DNA from: Clostridia bacterium
GTDB lineage: Bacteria; Bacillota; Clostridia; Lachnospirales; Lachnospiraceae
NCBI GenBank assembly: GCA_910574255.1
Contig: CAJTAK010000008.1
Span: forward strand, 1 to 64,000
DNA: 64,000 nt
Reading direction: 5' to 3'
Shown here in pieces: positions 33,094 through 42,279 of this stretch (positions are counted from its first letter, which is position 1; each line of letters begins with the position of its first letter). The notes beneath the pieces are model-generated. The model ran no database searches. It was given only the letters and a program-made list of their open reading frames with translations, and was not told the origin of the DNA. The translations under genes were made by a program, and so were the position numbers.

Positions 33094-34560
33094 ATGAGAG
33101 ATGAGAATATATCAAACGGGCCATTGTATGAAAAGCTTATGGCTTATGGAGCATCCGGCTATTATGGATTTCATATGCCGGGGCATAAGCAGCATATGGG
33201 AGGAACGGGAATTCCTTATCAGATAGATATTACGGAAATAGAAGGATTTGATGATCTGCATCATCCTCAGAAAAATGGAATTTTAGTACAGGCTCAGGAA
33301 AGAGCGGCCAGACTGTATAAGGCAGATGAGACGCATTTTCTGATAAACGGAAGTACCGCTGGCGTCTTAAGTGCCATATCAGGCTGTACCCGCTCAGAAG
33401 GGCAGATTTTGCTGGCAAGAAACAGCCATCGCAGCGCTTATCATGCAGCCGGACTTAGAAAGCTGCAGATTTGGTATATTTATCCACAATTCTTAGAAGA
33501 ATTGTGGATAAACGGAGGAATATTATCAGAAGATGTGGAAAAATCTCTGGCAGAACACAGAGAGATACAAGCTGTATTTATAACGTCGCCTACGTATGAG
33601 GGGATTTGCCTGAATGTAAGGGCTATTGCAGAGACGTGCCATAAGTATGGGGTTCCTCTGATCGTTGATCAAGCTCACGGGGCGCATTTTCCCTTTTCTT
33701 CCTATTTTCCGGAGGATGCATTGACAGCAGGAGCAGATGTAGTAATTCAGAGTGTACATAAAACTCTGCCTGCACTCACTCAGACAGCGCTTCTGCATAT
33801 GCAGGGTGAATTAGTGGATCGGGAGAGGCTGCACTATTATCTTTCTGTATATCAGAGCAGCAGCCCTTCTTATGTACTGATGGCATCTATTGATAATTGC
33901 ATGGAGCAGATGGAGCAACAGGGGCAGACACTATTTGCAGCATATACAAAGCGGCTTGAAAACTTTCGAGATAGCTGTGGGAAGTTAAAAAGATTGAAGT
34001 TAGTTGGAAAAGAGATTATAGGAAGAGCCGGAATTTGGGATTTTGATAATTCCAGACTGGTGATTTACGCTCAAAAAAATGAGATTTCTGGATATGAGCT
34101 TTCCAGACGCCTGCTGATGCAATATCGCCTGCAGATGGAAATGGCAACAAATCTATATGTGACAGGGATTTCCAGTGTTTCTGACAGGGAGGAAGACTTT
34201 TGGCAGTTAAATCATGCTCTTTATGAATTGGAGTATTCTTTAGATACAGACAAAAGAACCAAGCGAATAGACCGGTCAGGAGACGGCAGAAATTATGAGC
34301 TTTCCAAAACCACGTCTGCCTTACCCCTGGGAATGGCATTGGAGCAGGAAAAGGAATGGCTGGGAGTGAGCCAATGCCAGAATCGGATTTGCGGCGCATA
34401 TCTCTATCTTTATCCCCCAGGGATTCCGTTGGTGGCTCCCGGTGAGATTCTTACGGAACAAATTTGCAGTATACTAAAAACAAGTGTTGCTGCAGGACAC
34501 AGGCTGCATGGCTTGGATTCAAATGGAAGTATAGCAGTGCTGAAGGAATCATCTTTCTAA
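33094..34560 (+). CDS. Orn/Lys/Arg decarboxylase family PLP enzyme
   Basis: 488 aa. Major-domain signature HMPGHKQHMGG, ITEIEGFDDLHHP and INGSTAGVL near the N-terminus; PLP-binding HKTLPALTQTALLH at about 227-240 preceded by DQAHGAHF; C-terminal PPGIPLVAPGE, typical of the family. Such short clostridial forms are arginine/lysine decarboxylases or SpeA-like; substrate is not decidable. It starts 6 bp after hydF and is followed by the kinase-like gene at 37 bp, so it is probably the first of the gmk/holB run or part of the hydF operon. Confidence 0.9.
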   Translation: MRDENISNGPLYEKLMAYGASGYYGFHMPGHKQHMGGTGIPYQIDITEIEGFDDLHHPQKNGILVQAQERAARLYKADETHFLINGSTAGVLSAISGCTRSEGQILLARNSHRSAYHAAGLRKLQIWYIYPQFLEELWINGGILSEDVEKSLAEHREIQAVFITSPTYEGICLNVRAIAETCHKYGVPLIVDQAHGAHFPFSSYFPEDALTAGADVVIQSVHKTLPALTQTALLHMQGELVDRERLHYYLSVYQSSSPSYVLMASIDNCMEQMEQQGQTLFAAYTKRLENFRDSCGKLKRLKLVGKEIIGRAGIWDFDNSRLVIYAQKNEISGYELSRRLLMQYRLQMEMATNLYVTGISSVSDREEDFWQLNHALYELEYSLDTDKRTKRIDRSGDGRNYELSKTTSALPLGMALEQEKEWLGVSQCQNRICGAYLYLYPPGIPLVAPGEILTEQICSILKTSVAAGHRLHGLDSNGSIAVLKESSF

Positions 34561-34597
34561 TAGGTGCACGATGGACAGGCAGTAGGAGAATAATAGA

Positions 34598-35191
34598 ATG
34601 GGAAAAATTTTTTATATATTAGGAAAAAGTTCTACAGGAAAAGATACCATATATAAAAACCTGATGGAAAATAAAAAGCTCGGACTTCGCCCGATAATTC
34701 CGTATACTACCCGTCCCATGAGGGCAAAGGAGACGCCGGGAGTAGAATACCATTTTACGGATGAGGAAGAACTGATGCGGATGGAGGCAGCGGGAAAAGT
34801 TATTGAGCTGCGCACCTATGAGACAGTTCACGGAATCTGGAAGTATTTTACTGCTGCCGGAAATCATGTTGATTTGGATCATTATCATTATGTCATGATA
34901 GGAGTGTTGGATTCATTTCTGGCAGTTCGAAAATATTATGGCGAAAAAATAGTAATTCCTGTCTACATTGAGGTGGAGGATGGAGAACGTCTTCAAAGGG
35001 CCCTTGACAGGGAGCGGAGTCAGGAGCAGCCAAGGTATGCTGAACTTTGTCGGAGATTTCTTACAGACAGTAAAGACTTTGCAGAAGAACGAATCCTTCA
35101 GGCTAATATAGAGCGAAGATTTTTAAATAATAATCTTCAGGACTGCATTCAGGAAATTACTGCTTATATTCAGAAACAAATGGTAATGTAA
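34598..35191 (+). CDS. guanylate kinase-like protein
   Basis: 197 aa. P-loop GKSSTGKDTIY and the GMP-binding pattern IPYTTRPMRAKETPGVEYHFTDEEE (about 34696-34770). The sequence after about residue 70 is more diverged than that of Gmk, so the paralogue found in this clostridial operon is likely, and GMP kinase activity is not certain. Co-directional with the decarboxylase and holB; GTAGGAGAATAATAG upstream. Confidence 0.82.
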   Translation: MGKIFYILGKSSTGKDTIYKNLMENKKLGLRPIIPYTTRPMRAKETPGVEYHFTDEEELMRMEAAGKVIELRTYETVHGIWKYFTAAGNHVDLDHYHYVMIGVLDSFLAVRKYYGEKIVIPVYIEVEDGERLQRALDRERSQEQPRYAELCRRFLTDSKDFAEERILQANIERRFLNNNLQDCIQEITAYIQKQMVM

Positions 35192-35196
35192 AAAGT

Positions 35197-35226
35197 TTGT
35201 CTTTTATACAAGAGATGTGTTATACT
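35197..35226 (+). promoter_or_regulatory. probable promoter before holB
   Basis: TTGTCT (35197-35202) and TATACT (35221-35226) 18 nt apart, 63 bp before the holB start. Confidence 0.6.
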
Positions 35227-35288
35227 ATGCTCGTAAGCAGTGAAAGATGGGAATTAAATTTACCATACTTAAAGGAGGGGGAGATTCC

Positions 35289-36278
35289 ATGCCGGATTTT
35301 AAAGACATTATAGGACATGATGAGATAATCAGCCATCTGCAAAATGCCATTCGTCTAAAAAAGATCTCCCACGCCTATATTTTGGATGGAGAAGAAGGGG
35401 CGGGAAAGAATCTGCTTGCTCAGACCTTTGCCCAGACCCTGCAGTGTGAAAAGGGAGGAATTTCTCCTTGCGGAATCTGCCGTTCCTGCAAGCAGGCAAT
35501 CAGCAGCAACCAGCCAGATATTATCAATGTCCGCCATGAAAAGCCGGGATCTATTGGGGTAGAGGATATTCGAGAGCAGCTTTGCGGTGATATTCAGATT
35601 CGCCCATACAGCAGCCCATATAAAATATATCTGATAGATGAAGCAGAAAAAATGACAGTTCAAGCGCAGAATGCGCTGCTAAAAACCATAGAGGAACCGC
35701 CGGCTTATGGCGTGATTCTTCTGCTGACTACAAATTCGGAAGCGTTTCTTCCCACGATTTTATCCCGATGTGTAACCTTAAAGCTGCGCCCGGTAAAGGA
35801 CTGCCAGATAAGAAGTTATTTGATGGAGCGATTGCGGGTTCCCGATTATCAGGCAGATATTTGCACTGCTTTTGCCAGAGGTAATGTGGGAAAGGCCCGG
35901 ATGCTGGCTTTGTCTGAGCATTTTGGAGAGCTTAAAGATCATGCAATTCATCTGGTCCGCCATATGGGGGATATGGAGCTTTGGGAGATTACAGAGGCGA
36001 TAAGAAAGGTATCAGACTATAAGGCGGATATCAATGATTATCTGGACCTGTTGGCGCTCTGGTATCGGGATGTTTTACTGTTTAAGGCTACCAGACAGGT
36101 GGACAGCCTTGTATTTTCAGAAGAGATCAATTATATTAGTCTACAGGCCACAAAGATATCCTATGAGGGTCTGGAACAGATTATAGAAGCGCTGGAGAAG
36201 GCAAAGGTGCGTCTGAAAGCTAATGTGAATTTTGAGCTGACCATGGAACTTCTTCTGCTGACCATAAAGGAGAATTGA
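35289..36278 (+). CDS. holB: DNA polymerase III delta' subunit
   Basis: 329 aa from 35289 (AAAGGAGGGGGAGATTCC upstream; the Met at 35247 is less likely). AAA+ clamp-loader: Walker-A-like GEEGAGKN at about 34-41, zinc Cys at 53, 61, 64 and 67, DEAEKMTVQAQNALLKTIEEPP, and SRC sensor in LSRCVTLKLRP. Delta' places the sliding clamp with DnaX and delta. It begins the conserved holB-ricT-trmN6 block; ricT starts 2 bp after its stop. Confidence 0.94.
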   Translation: MPDFKDIIGHDEIISHLQNAIRLKKISHAYILDGEEGAGKNLLAQTFAQTLQCEKGGISPCGICRSCKQAISSNQPDIINVRHEKPGSIGVEDIREQLCGDIQIRPYSSPYKIYLIDEAEKMTVQAQNALLKTIEEPPAYGVILLLTTNSEAFLPTILSRCVTLKLRPVKDCQIRSYLMERLRVPDYQADICTAFARGNVGKARMLALSEHFGELKDHAIHLVRHMGDMELWEITEAIRKVSDYKADINDYLDLLALWYRDVLLFKATRQVDSLVFSEEINYISLQATKISYEGLEQIIEALEKAKVRLKANVNFELTMELLLLTIKEN

Positions 36279-36279
36279 G

Positions 36280-37191
36280 ATGGAAAAAGTGATCGGAGTC
36301 AGATTCCGGAATGCAGGAAAGGTGTATTACTTTTCTCCCGGAAAGCTGTACATCCCCAAAGGAAAGCATGTAATTGTCGAGACTGCCAGAGGGGTGGAAT
36401 ATGGATATGTAGTAGTAGGGACCAAGGAAGTTGAAGGAACCAAGGTGGTACAGCCTTTAAAGCCCGTCCTGCGAGTTGCTACTGCGGAGGATGATGCAAA
36501 AGAAGCTGCCAACCGGCAGAAGGAAAAGGAAGCCTTTCAGATCTGTTTGGAGAAGATTCGGAAGCATAATCTGGAGATGAAGCTGATTCAGGCAGAGTAC
36601 ACCTTTGATAATAATAAGGTATTGTTCTACTTTACGGCAGATGGCCGCATTGACTTTCGGGAGTTGGTCAAGGATCTGGCCGCCGTATTTAAGACACGGA
36701 TTGAGCTGCGGCAGATCGGTGTTCGAGATGAGACAAAGATTATAGGGGGAATTGGCATCTGCGGCAGAAGCCTCTGCTGTCATACCCATTTATCAGAATT
36801 CATACCCGTTTCCATTAAAATGGCAAAGGAGCAGAACCTTTCCTTAAATCCCACTAAGATTTCTGGCGTCTGCGGCAGACTGATGTGCTGCTTAAAGCAT
36901 GAGCAGGAAACCTACGAGGAACTCAACAGCCGTCTTCCAAATGTGGGAGACCATGTGACCGCCAGTGACGGACTGAAGGGTGAGGTGCAGAGCGTCAACG
37001 TACTTCGCCAGAAGGTAAAGGTGATCGTGACCCTGGAGGGAGACGAGAAGGAGATTCGGGAGTATAAGGTGGACGAGCTTAAATTCCGTCCCAGACGCAG
37101 AAAGGAAAAGGGCGATGTTGCCGATAAGGAGCTGAAAAAGCTGGAGGCACTGGAGCGCCAGGAAGGAAAATCAAAGTTAGATGACAATTGA
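36280..37191 (+). CDS. ricT: PSP1-domain protein RicT (YaaT)
   Basis: 303 aa. PSP1 domain with Cys-rich motifs GICGRSLCCHTHLSEF and GVCGRLMCCLKHEQ, whose Cys bind [4Fe-4S] clusters in the RicT-RicA-RicF (Y-complex), which guides RNase Y maturation and affects sporulation and competence in Bacillus. The C-terminus is very charged (RPRRRKEKGD). It overlaps trmN6 by 11 bp, so the two are coupled. yabA, found next in Bacillus, is missing here. Confidence 0.93.
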   Translation: MEKVIGVRFRNAGKVYYFSPGKLYIPKGKHVIVETARGVEYGYVVVGTKEVEGTKVVQPLKPVLRVATAEDDAKEAANRQKEKEAFQICLEKIRKHNLEMKLIQAEYTFDNNKVLFYFTADGRIDFRELVKDLAAVFKTRIELRQIGVRDETKIIGGIGICGRSLCCHTHLSEFIPVSIKMAKEQNLSLNPTKISGVCGRLMCCLKHEQETYEELNSRLPNVGDHVTASDGLKGEVQSVNVLRQKVKVIVTLEGDEKEIREYKVDELKFRPRRRKEKGDVADKELKKLEALERQEGKSKLDDN

Positions 37192-37918
37192 GCTGAAGGA
37201 AGGGGAGCGTCTGGATGAGCTTCACAGGAACGGATATCAGATCATTCAAAACTCCCGGAAATTCTGCTTTGGCATGGATGCGGTTCTTTTGTCTGGTTTT
37301 GCAAAGGTAAAGCCGGGAGAACGGGTACTGGATCTGGGAACGGGAACAGGAATCATACCCATACTGCTTCGGGGAAAAACCCAAGGCCGGGATTTTACCG
37401 GACTGGAGATCCAGGAGGAAAGCGCAGACATGGCCAGACGGAGCGTAGCATACAATCATCTGGAGGAATCGGTTTCTATTGTGACCGGAGATATAAAAGA
37501 AGCGGCAGCTCTTTTTGGAGCTGCTTCTTTTGATGTAGTTACCTGTAATCCTCCCTATATGACGGGAAATCACGGCCTGGTAAATCCCAAGCAGCCAAAG
37601 GCAGTTGCCCGTCATGAGATCCTATGTACCCTAGAGGATGTAGTGAGCCAAACGGCAAAGGTACTCCGGTCGGGAGGACGTTTTTACCTGGTTCACAGGC
37701 CATTCCGCCTGGCGGAGATTTTGACCCTTCTGGTGCAATATAAGCTGGAGCCCAAACGAATGCGTCTGGTGTATCCCTTTGTAGATAAGGAGCCCAATAT
37801 GGTGCTTATTGAGGCGCTGTCTGGCGGAAGATCCCGGATCACGGTGGAAAAACCGCTGATTGTATATAAAGAACAGGGAGTTTATACGGATGAGATTTAT
37901 GATATCTATGGATATTGA
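37181..37918 (+). CDS. trmN6: tRNA1(Val) N6-adenine methyltransferase (TrmN6/YabB)
   Basis: 245 aa. Rossmann-type methyltransferase with motif I VLDLGTGTGIIP (49-60) and the N6-adenine motif NPPY (123-126) in TCNPPYMTG. In Bacillus yabB follows yaaT/yabA in the same block. It modifies A37 of tRNA1(Val), improving decoding. Start codon lies inside ricT. Confidence 0.9.
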   Translation: MTIELKEGERLDELHRNGYQIIQNSRKFCFGMDAVLLSGFAKVKPGERVLDLGTGTGIIPILLRGKTQGRDFTGLEIQEESADMARRSVAYNHLEESVSIVTGDIKEAAALFGAASFDVVTCNPPYMTGNHGLVNPKQPKAVARHEILCTLEDVVSQTAKVLRSGGRFYLVHRPFRLAEILTLLVQYKLEPKRMRLVYPFVDKEPNMVLIEALSGGRSRITVEKPLIVYKEQGVYTDEIYDIYGY

Positions 37919-37972
37919 TAAAGCATGGATGGCTGTGTAGGTTGCGCTTAGCGGCCGGATGGAGGAAAAGAA

Positions 37973-39244
37973 TTGAAGAGGGCAGGAGTTCTTGTGCCGG
38001 TTTTAACACTTTTATGGCTTGTGCTTATGGAAGGCTGCATCCGCCAGACGGAAGCGGAGATACCGGCAGTACAGCAGGCGGCCCCCTTGGAGGAGCCGGA
38101 GGAGGAAGCCGCAGACGAAGAAAAGCAGACTATGCCAGAAGAGGCGAGAGAATCAGAGCAGGCAGTTACAGAAGGATCGGACACTGCTATGGACCAGAAG
38201 CAGGAGGAAGAGATTTCGAAGACAGAGATAGTGCCGCAGAAAGATCTGCCGAAGGTAAAGGGGATCTATATCACCGGCCCCATGGCAGGTCATGAGGGAA
38301 TGGCGGATCGGGAGCAGCTTGCGGCAGATACGGAGCTTAACGCTATGGTCATAGATATCAAGAATGATGAGGGCATTGTCACATATAAGATGGACCAGGC
38401 TATGGTAGAAGAGATGGGGGCTGGTGTGAGATATATCAGAGATCTGCCAGAGCTAATAGAACGTTTGAAGGGACAGGATCTTTATTTGATTGCAAGGATT
38501 GTGGCCTTTAAAGATCCCCTATTGGCAGACAAACATCCGGAGCTTTGCATCCGCAAAAAGGATGGCAGTATCTTTCGGGATAAAAATGGTCTGGCCTGGG
38601 TGAACCCTTACGAGAGAGAGGTATGGGAGTATCTCATCGATCTGGGAAAGGAGGCAGCTTTGGCAGGCTTTGACGAGATTCAGTTTGATTACATTCGATT
38701 TCCTACGGAGATTACCGATGAGGAAGCAGACTACGGTACAGAGGCTTTGGGGAAATCTAAGACAGATATTATTACTGGGTTTACAGCATATGCCTATGAG
38801 CAGCTTTCACCCCTTGGCATCCAGGTGTCGGCGGATGTATTTGGAACCGTGATTGACAATGAAAATGATGCAGCCCTTGTAGGGCAGGATTATGGAGCCA
38901 TGGCAAGGCATCTTGATTATATCTGTCCCATGGTCTATCCTTCTCATTACAGGGAGGGAGTGTATGGCATCGAGTATCCGGATCTTATGCCTTATGAGAC
39001 AGTTTCGGCAGCGCTTGAGGCTTCGGGAGAGATTCTTGCGGGGATTCCCAAAGGGGAACACAGAGCTGTTGTGCGCCCATGGCTCCAGGATTTTACTGCT
39101 GTCTGGATTTCACACCACCAAAGCTATGAGGGAGAGCAGATCCGAGAACAGATACAGGCAGTCTATGACAGCGGCTGTGAGGAATGGCTGCTATGGAATG
39201 CAAAATGCTCTTACACGGCGGAAGGGCTTTTGAGTGAGGATTAA
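37973..39244 (+). CDS. putative glycoside hydrolase lipoprotein (DUF4015)
   Basis: 423 aa from a TTG start (ATGGAGGAAAAGAA upstream). Signal with lipobox LMEGC (Cys about 22), then an acidic Glu-rich linker (about 30-85), then a TIM-barrel-type domain: VKGIYITGPMAGH, AMVIDIKNDEG, IARIVAFKDP, FDEIQFDYIRFPT and CPMVYPSHY. This is the DUF4015/GH-like family; the Asp/Glu in FDEIQFDYIRFP are the likely catalytic or binding residues. Substrate unknown; probably cell-wall or exopolysaccharide. It is inserted between yabB and rsmI compared with Bacillus. Confidence 0.85.
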   Translation: MKRAGVLVPVLTLLWLVLMEGCIRQTEAEIPAVQQAAPLEEPEEEAADEEKQTMPEEARESEQAVTEGSDTAMDQKQEEEISKTEIVPQKDLPKVKGIYITGPMAGHEGMADREQLAADTELNAMVIDIKNDEGIVTYKMDQAMVEEMGAGVRYIRDLPELIERLKGQDLYLIARIVAFKDPLLADKHPELCIRKKDGSIFRDKNGLAWVNPYEREVWEYLIDLGKEAALAGFDEIQFDYIRFPTEITDEEADYGTEALGKSKTDIITGFTAYAYEQLSPLGIQVSADVFGTVIDNENDAALVGQDYGAMARHLDYICPMVYPSHYREGVYGIEYPDLMPYETVSAALEASGEILAGIPKGEHRAVVRPWLQDFTAVWISHHQSYEGEQIREQIQAVYDSGCEEWLLWNAKCSYTAEGLLSED

Positions 39245-39247
39245 AGG

Positions 39248-40099
39248 ATGCAGGGAAAATTATATTTATGTGCCACGCCCATTGGAAATCTGGAGGACAT
39301 TACTCTTCGGGTGCTTCGCACTTTAAAAGAAGTAGACCTGATCGCAGCGGAGGACACCAGAAACAGTATTAAGCTTTTGAATCATTTTGAGATTCAGACC
39401 CCTATGACTAGTTATCATGAGTATAACAAGTATGAAAAGGGCAGAGAGCTGATTGCAAAACTTCGGCAAGGAAAGCAGATTGCGCTGATTACAGATGCAG
39501 GAACTCCGGGGATTTCCGATCCGGGAGAGGAACTGGTGAAAATGTGCGCAGAAGAGGGAATTGAAGTAACTTCTCTTCCGGGGGCTTCGGCCTGCATTAC
39601 GGCTCTTACCCTCTCGGGGTTAAGTACCAGACGCTTTGCTTTTGAGGCTTTTCTTCCTGCGGACAAGAAGGAGCGGCAGGTAGTGATGAAGGAGCTAACA
39701 GGGGAAACGAGAACCATCATTATCTATGAGGCTCCCCACCGACTTAGAAGGACATTAAAGGAGCTTTATGAGCTTTTAGGAAACCGGAGACTGACGGTTT
39801 TAAGAGAGCTTACGAAGATATATGAGACTGCCTTCCGGACAGACTTTGAACATGCGGTTCATTATTATGAGACAGAAGAGCCTAAGGGAGAGTGCGTGCT
39901 GGTTATTGAGGGAAAGGCGGTTGAGGAGATACTTAAGGAGCAAAAGGAGGCCTGGCAGGAATTGAGCCTTGAGGAGCATATGGAGCTTTATGAGGAACAG
40001 GGAAATACGCATAAGGAAGCTATGCGGTTGGTAGCCAGAGACCGGGGAGTGTCCCGTAGAGATATTTATCAGGAGCTGCTGGAACAAAATAAGAGCTGA
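39248..40099 (+). CDS. rsmI: 16S rRNA (cytidine1402-2'-O)-methyltransferase
   Basis: 283 aa. SAM-dependent TP_methylase: CATPIGNLEDITLRVL, AAEDTRNSIKLLNHF, ITDAGTPGISDPG and SLPGASACITAL are all present. It methylates the ribose of C1402 in the decoding site. It starts 3 bp after the upstream stop; GAGGATTAAAGG gives the Shine-Dalgarno. Confidence 0.95.
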   Translation: MQGKLYLCATPIGNLEDITLRVLRTLKEVDLIAAEDTRNSIKLLNHFEIQTPMTSYHEYNKYEKGRELIAKLRQGKQIALITDAGTPGISDPGEELVKMCAEEGIEVTSLPGASACITALTLSGLSTRRFAFEAFLPADKKERQVVMKELTGETRTIIIYEAPHRLRRTLKELYELLGNRRLTVLRELTKIYETAFRTDFEHAVHYYETEEPKGECVLVIEGKAVEEILKEQKEAWQELSLEEHMELYEEQGNTHKEAMRLVARDRGVSRRDIYQELLEQNKS

Positions 40100-40214
40100 G
40101 ATATAGGAATGCTTCGCCTTCACAAGCACATCGGCGGTAAAGCGGCTCTCATCCCTACGCCGGTCATTTTTTGAAGCTTAACTTAATGACATTGCCTAAG
40201 ACACAGACAATATT

Positions 40215-40258
40215 ATGGCTAAAAAAACCGGGCTCCATAGCTATGGGCCCGGTTTGGT
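40215..40258. terminator. terminator between rsmI and abrB
   Basis: AACCGGGCTCCATAG pairs with CTATGGGCCCGGTT, flanked by an A-run (left) and TT (right). Convergent genes (rsmI, abrB) share it. The 40100-40214 gap holds nothing else. Confidence 0.8.
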
Positions 40259-40310
40259 ATGCAGAAAAATCAGTAGTTTGGTAATAAGTGTAGTTTCCAA
40301 CTACGGATAT

Positions 40311-40565
40311 TTAAATCAATTCAGCGAGTTTTGCAAGATCCTCTATGGTCTTTTTAGACACCATCTTGCCGCGGTATTCGATCAAATCTTCCCGTTCTCC
40401 TGTGAAAATATCCGTTGGCGCATACTTCTTTAAAATGATTTTGTCGTCTTCAACATAAATTTCGAGAGAATCACGTTCTTCAATGTTAAATACCTTTCGT
40501 AACTCCATTGGAAGCGTGATACGTCCCAGCTCGTCTAGTCTTCTAACTACACCGGTGTTTTTCAT
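40311..40565 (-). CDS. abrB: AbrB-family transition-state regulator
   Basis: 84 aa. AbrB/MazE swapped-hairpin domain MKNTGVVRRLDELGRITLPMEL-type start (nucleotides 40500-40565), then IEERDSLEIYVEDDKIILKKY. In Bacillus AbrB represses post-exponential genes until Spo0A lowers it. It follows rsmI, as in Bacillus, with opposite strand. AGAAGGAGGAGACACA precedes the ATG. The 40566-40798 gap holds two divergent promoter regions, no gene. Confidence 0.92.
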   Translation of the reverse strand: MKNTGVVRRLDELGRITLPMELRKVFNIEERDSLEIYVEDDKIILKKYAPTDIFTGEREDLIEYRGKMVSKKTIEDLAKLAELI

Positions 40566-40798
40566 TGTGTCTCCTCCTTCTGCGATAGTAGCACGTTCTT
40601 CTTTGTAAGTATATCAAAAAGTTCGCAATATTCCAATACCAATTTTGACAAATATCGAGTAAAAATGAAAATAATTTCCGTGGAAAAATTTGCTAAAATG
40701 CGTAAAGAATGTGCAAAATTAAGAAAAATATTGGGATAAAACATGGGACGGGACACAAGATAATATATTGATAGTAAAAGAGTTAAGAATGGTGTAAA

Positions 40799-41137
40799 AT
40801 GTTAAATTATTTATGGGGAGCTATGCTGCTTGTGGGTGTTGTATATGGCGCATTCCAGGGAAGGCTTCCAGAGCTTACTGTAGTAGCTCTTGATTCTGCA
40901 AAGGATGCTGTAAGCCTGTGCATCACCATGACCGGCGTCATGTCCCTGTGGGTGGGACTTATGGAGATTGCCCAGAAGAGCGGAATGATCCGCCAGGCGG
41001 CGAGAAAGCTGCAGCCTTTTATCAATTTTATGTTCCCAGGGATTCCAAAAGGTCACAAGGCAAGAGAGTACATAACCACCAATGTCATTGCCAATATCTT
41101 CGGCCTGGGCTGGGCGGCAACACCGGCAGGGCTTTGA
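40799..41137 (+). pseudogene. spmA: spmA, truncated by mobile element
   Basis: 112 aa of spore maturation protein A: LGAMLLVGVVYGAFQGR-type start, VALDSAKDAVSLCITMTGVMSLWVGLMEIAQKSG and the NVIANIFGLGWAATPAGL motif (about 41085-41135). SpmA is normally about 190-200 residues; here the frame runs into an unrelated stop right after PAGL. The rest is displaced by the element that starts here, and spmB is not in the window. In Bacillus spmA loss gives spores with less dehydrated cores, so spore heat resistance may be lowered (inference). Confidence 0.9.
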
Positions 41138-41475
41138 GTTATTATAATGACAGGTTGAAAAATCCATTGAGAAATCAAGGGTTTCCGCCGAATTTAGTCC
41201 TAATGAAAAAATGTAGTTTTGCATCAAAGCATTTCTGATTTTTCATTTGGACGGCGCCGATTCAAAAGAAAATAGGAAGAAATGTCAGTAATGTAACTCA
41301 AAGTGCCTGAAAGCAATGAGTTACTGGTTTTAGTATAGCATAAGGAGGGTAGAAGGTAAACAATTTCATATTGATGATTTAGATAGGACTAAATTAGTGA
41401 ATGGCAGAAATGCTGTTAAAACTAGCTTAGTCCTATTTCTTTTTACAAATTCAAAATAATAGGAGGAATGAATTT
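41138..41475. other. left end of the island
   Basis: No gene. CTCAAAGTGCCTGAAAGCAATGAG is a loose inverted repeat at about 41298-41321; AGGACTAA and TTAGTCCT (about 41388-41435) form a terminator-like stem before the T-run. AATAGGAGGAATGAATTT is the ribosome binding site of the next gene. Confidence 0.45.
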
Positions 41476-41940
41476 ATGAAGAACAATACAGCGTTAAGTG
41501 CAGAGAAAGCGATTACTTTTATCAGCGATGCACATGAAAAATTCTACTACGAGAAATTGAAAGAGGTCAGGTATCAGGACGTGTACCACAAAGCGCTTGT
41601 ATATTGTCTTGGTATCAGCGATGACACAAGAAGAAATATCAACAGCATTTATAACTTTAAGACAGGCTGTGTAAAAACGGAGTGTCTGCATGAAGGCTGG
41701 CAGACCAGCGGGAGCTTAAAAGTAGTCAGGATGGCGTTTAACCTTTACTGCAATGGTACGCCGAGTGTCCTTGACTATGATGATGCGGAGGAACAGGTGG
41801 ACGAGTGCAGACGGTACACAGTGGAAGAACTGTTCTGCTGTGCCTATGCGCCTTATTTTTGGCAGGCGGTACAGATTCGTTATCCGGAATATGTAACATA
41901 TAACCACAACTTGTACGCCATGCTTGGAGGACGGGATTGA
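41476..41940 (+). CDS. DUF6075-like ICE protein, 154 aa
   Basis: Starts MKNNTALSAEKAITFISDAHEKFYYEK; contains LGISDDTRRNINSIYNFKTGCV and FCCAYAPYFWQAVQIRYPEY. I recognise this as the small ICE-encoded family annotated DUF6075, of unknown function, common near par/rep genes in Lachnospiraceae conjugative elements. GGAGGAATGAATTT upstream. Overlaps the next gene as TGATG. Confidence 0.75.
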   Translation: MKNNTALSAEKAITFISDAHEKFYYEKLKEVRYQDVYHKALVYCLGISDDTRRNINSIYNFKTGCVKTECLHEGWQTSGSLKVVRMAFNLYCNGTPSVLDYDDAEEQVDECRRYTVEELFCCAYAPYFWQAVQIRYPEYVTYNHNLYAMLGGRD

Positions 41941-42116
41941 TGTTAAAAGTCAGGCTTATGGGAACGAAGAACGATATTAAGTGGTTCGGGAAGATTTTAC
42001 AGCGTAACCCGAAAATCGAGGTGACGGAGTTTTCCGATATGTTCCCAAACAAAGGGACAAAGAAATATTACAGGACTTATGTGGAAGTCAGGAAAAGCAA
42101 CGTAAAAGAAAATTAG
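41940..42116 (+). CDS. DUF3970-like small protein, 58 aa
   Basis: MLKVRLMGTKNDIKWFGKIL then FSDMFPNKGTKKYYRTYVEV, the pattern of the DUF3970 family found on ICEs. The ATG overlaps the TGA of the preceding gene by one base, so it is coupled to it. The next gene (parA) starts 21 bp further with AAAGGAGAATTATC. Confidence 0.7.
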   Translation: MLKVRLMGTKNDIKWFGKILQRNPKIEVTEFSDMFPNKGTKKYYRTYVEVRKSNVKEN

Positions 42117-42137
42117 TAGAAGCAAAGGAGAATTATC

Positions 42138-42181
42138 ATGTGTAAAATAATCGCAATCGCAAACCAGAAAGGCGGTGTGGG
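42138..42181 (+). pseudogene. parA: parA, 5' fragment
   Basis: Encodes MCKIIAIANQKGGVG, the start of a Walker-type ParA, then runs into the inserted RIT element and stops at 42194. The break falls in the deviant Walker A motif KGGVGKTT. The rest resumes at 49152 (GKTTTTSN). Removing the insert restores one continuous frame. Confidence 0.93.
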
Positions 42182-42279
42182 TTATGAAAAGTAAGTTATT
42201 ATGCAAAGTTGAGCCTACACTTTTGCTGATTTTATAGGGTATAGGCTCTTTTGAACTTTGCATAATCAGGAGTAAACCC

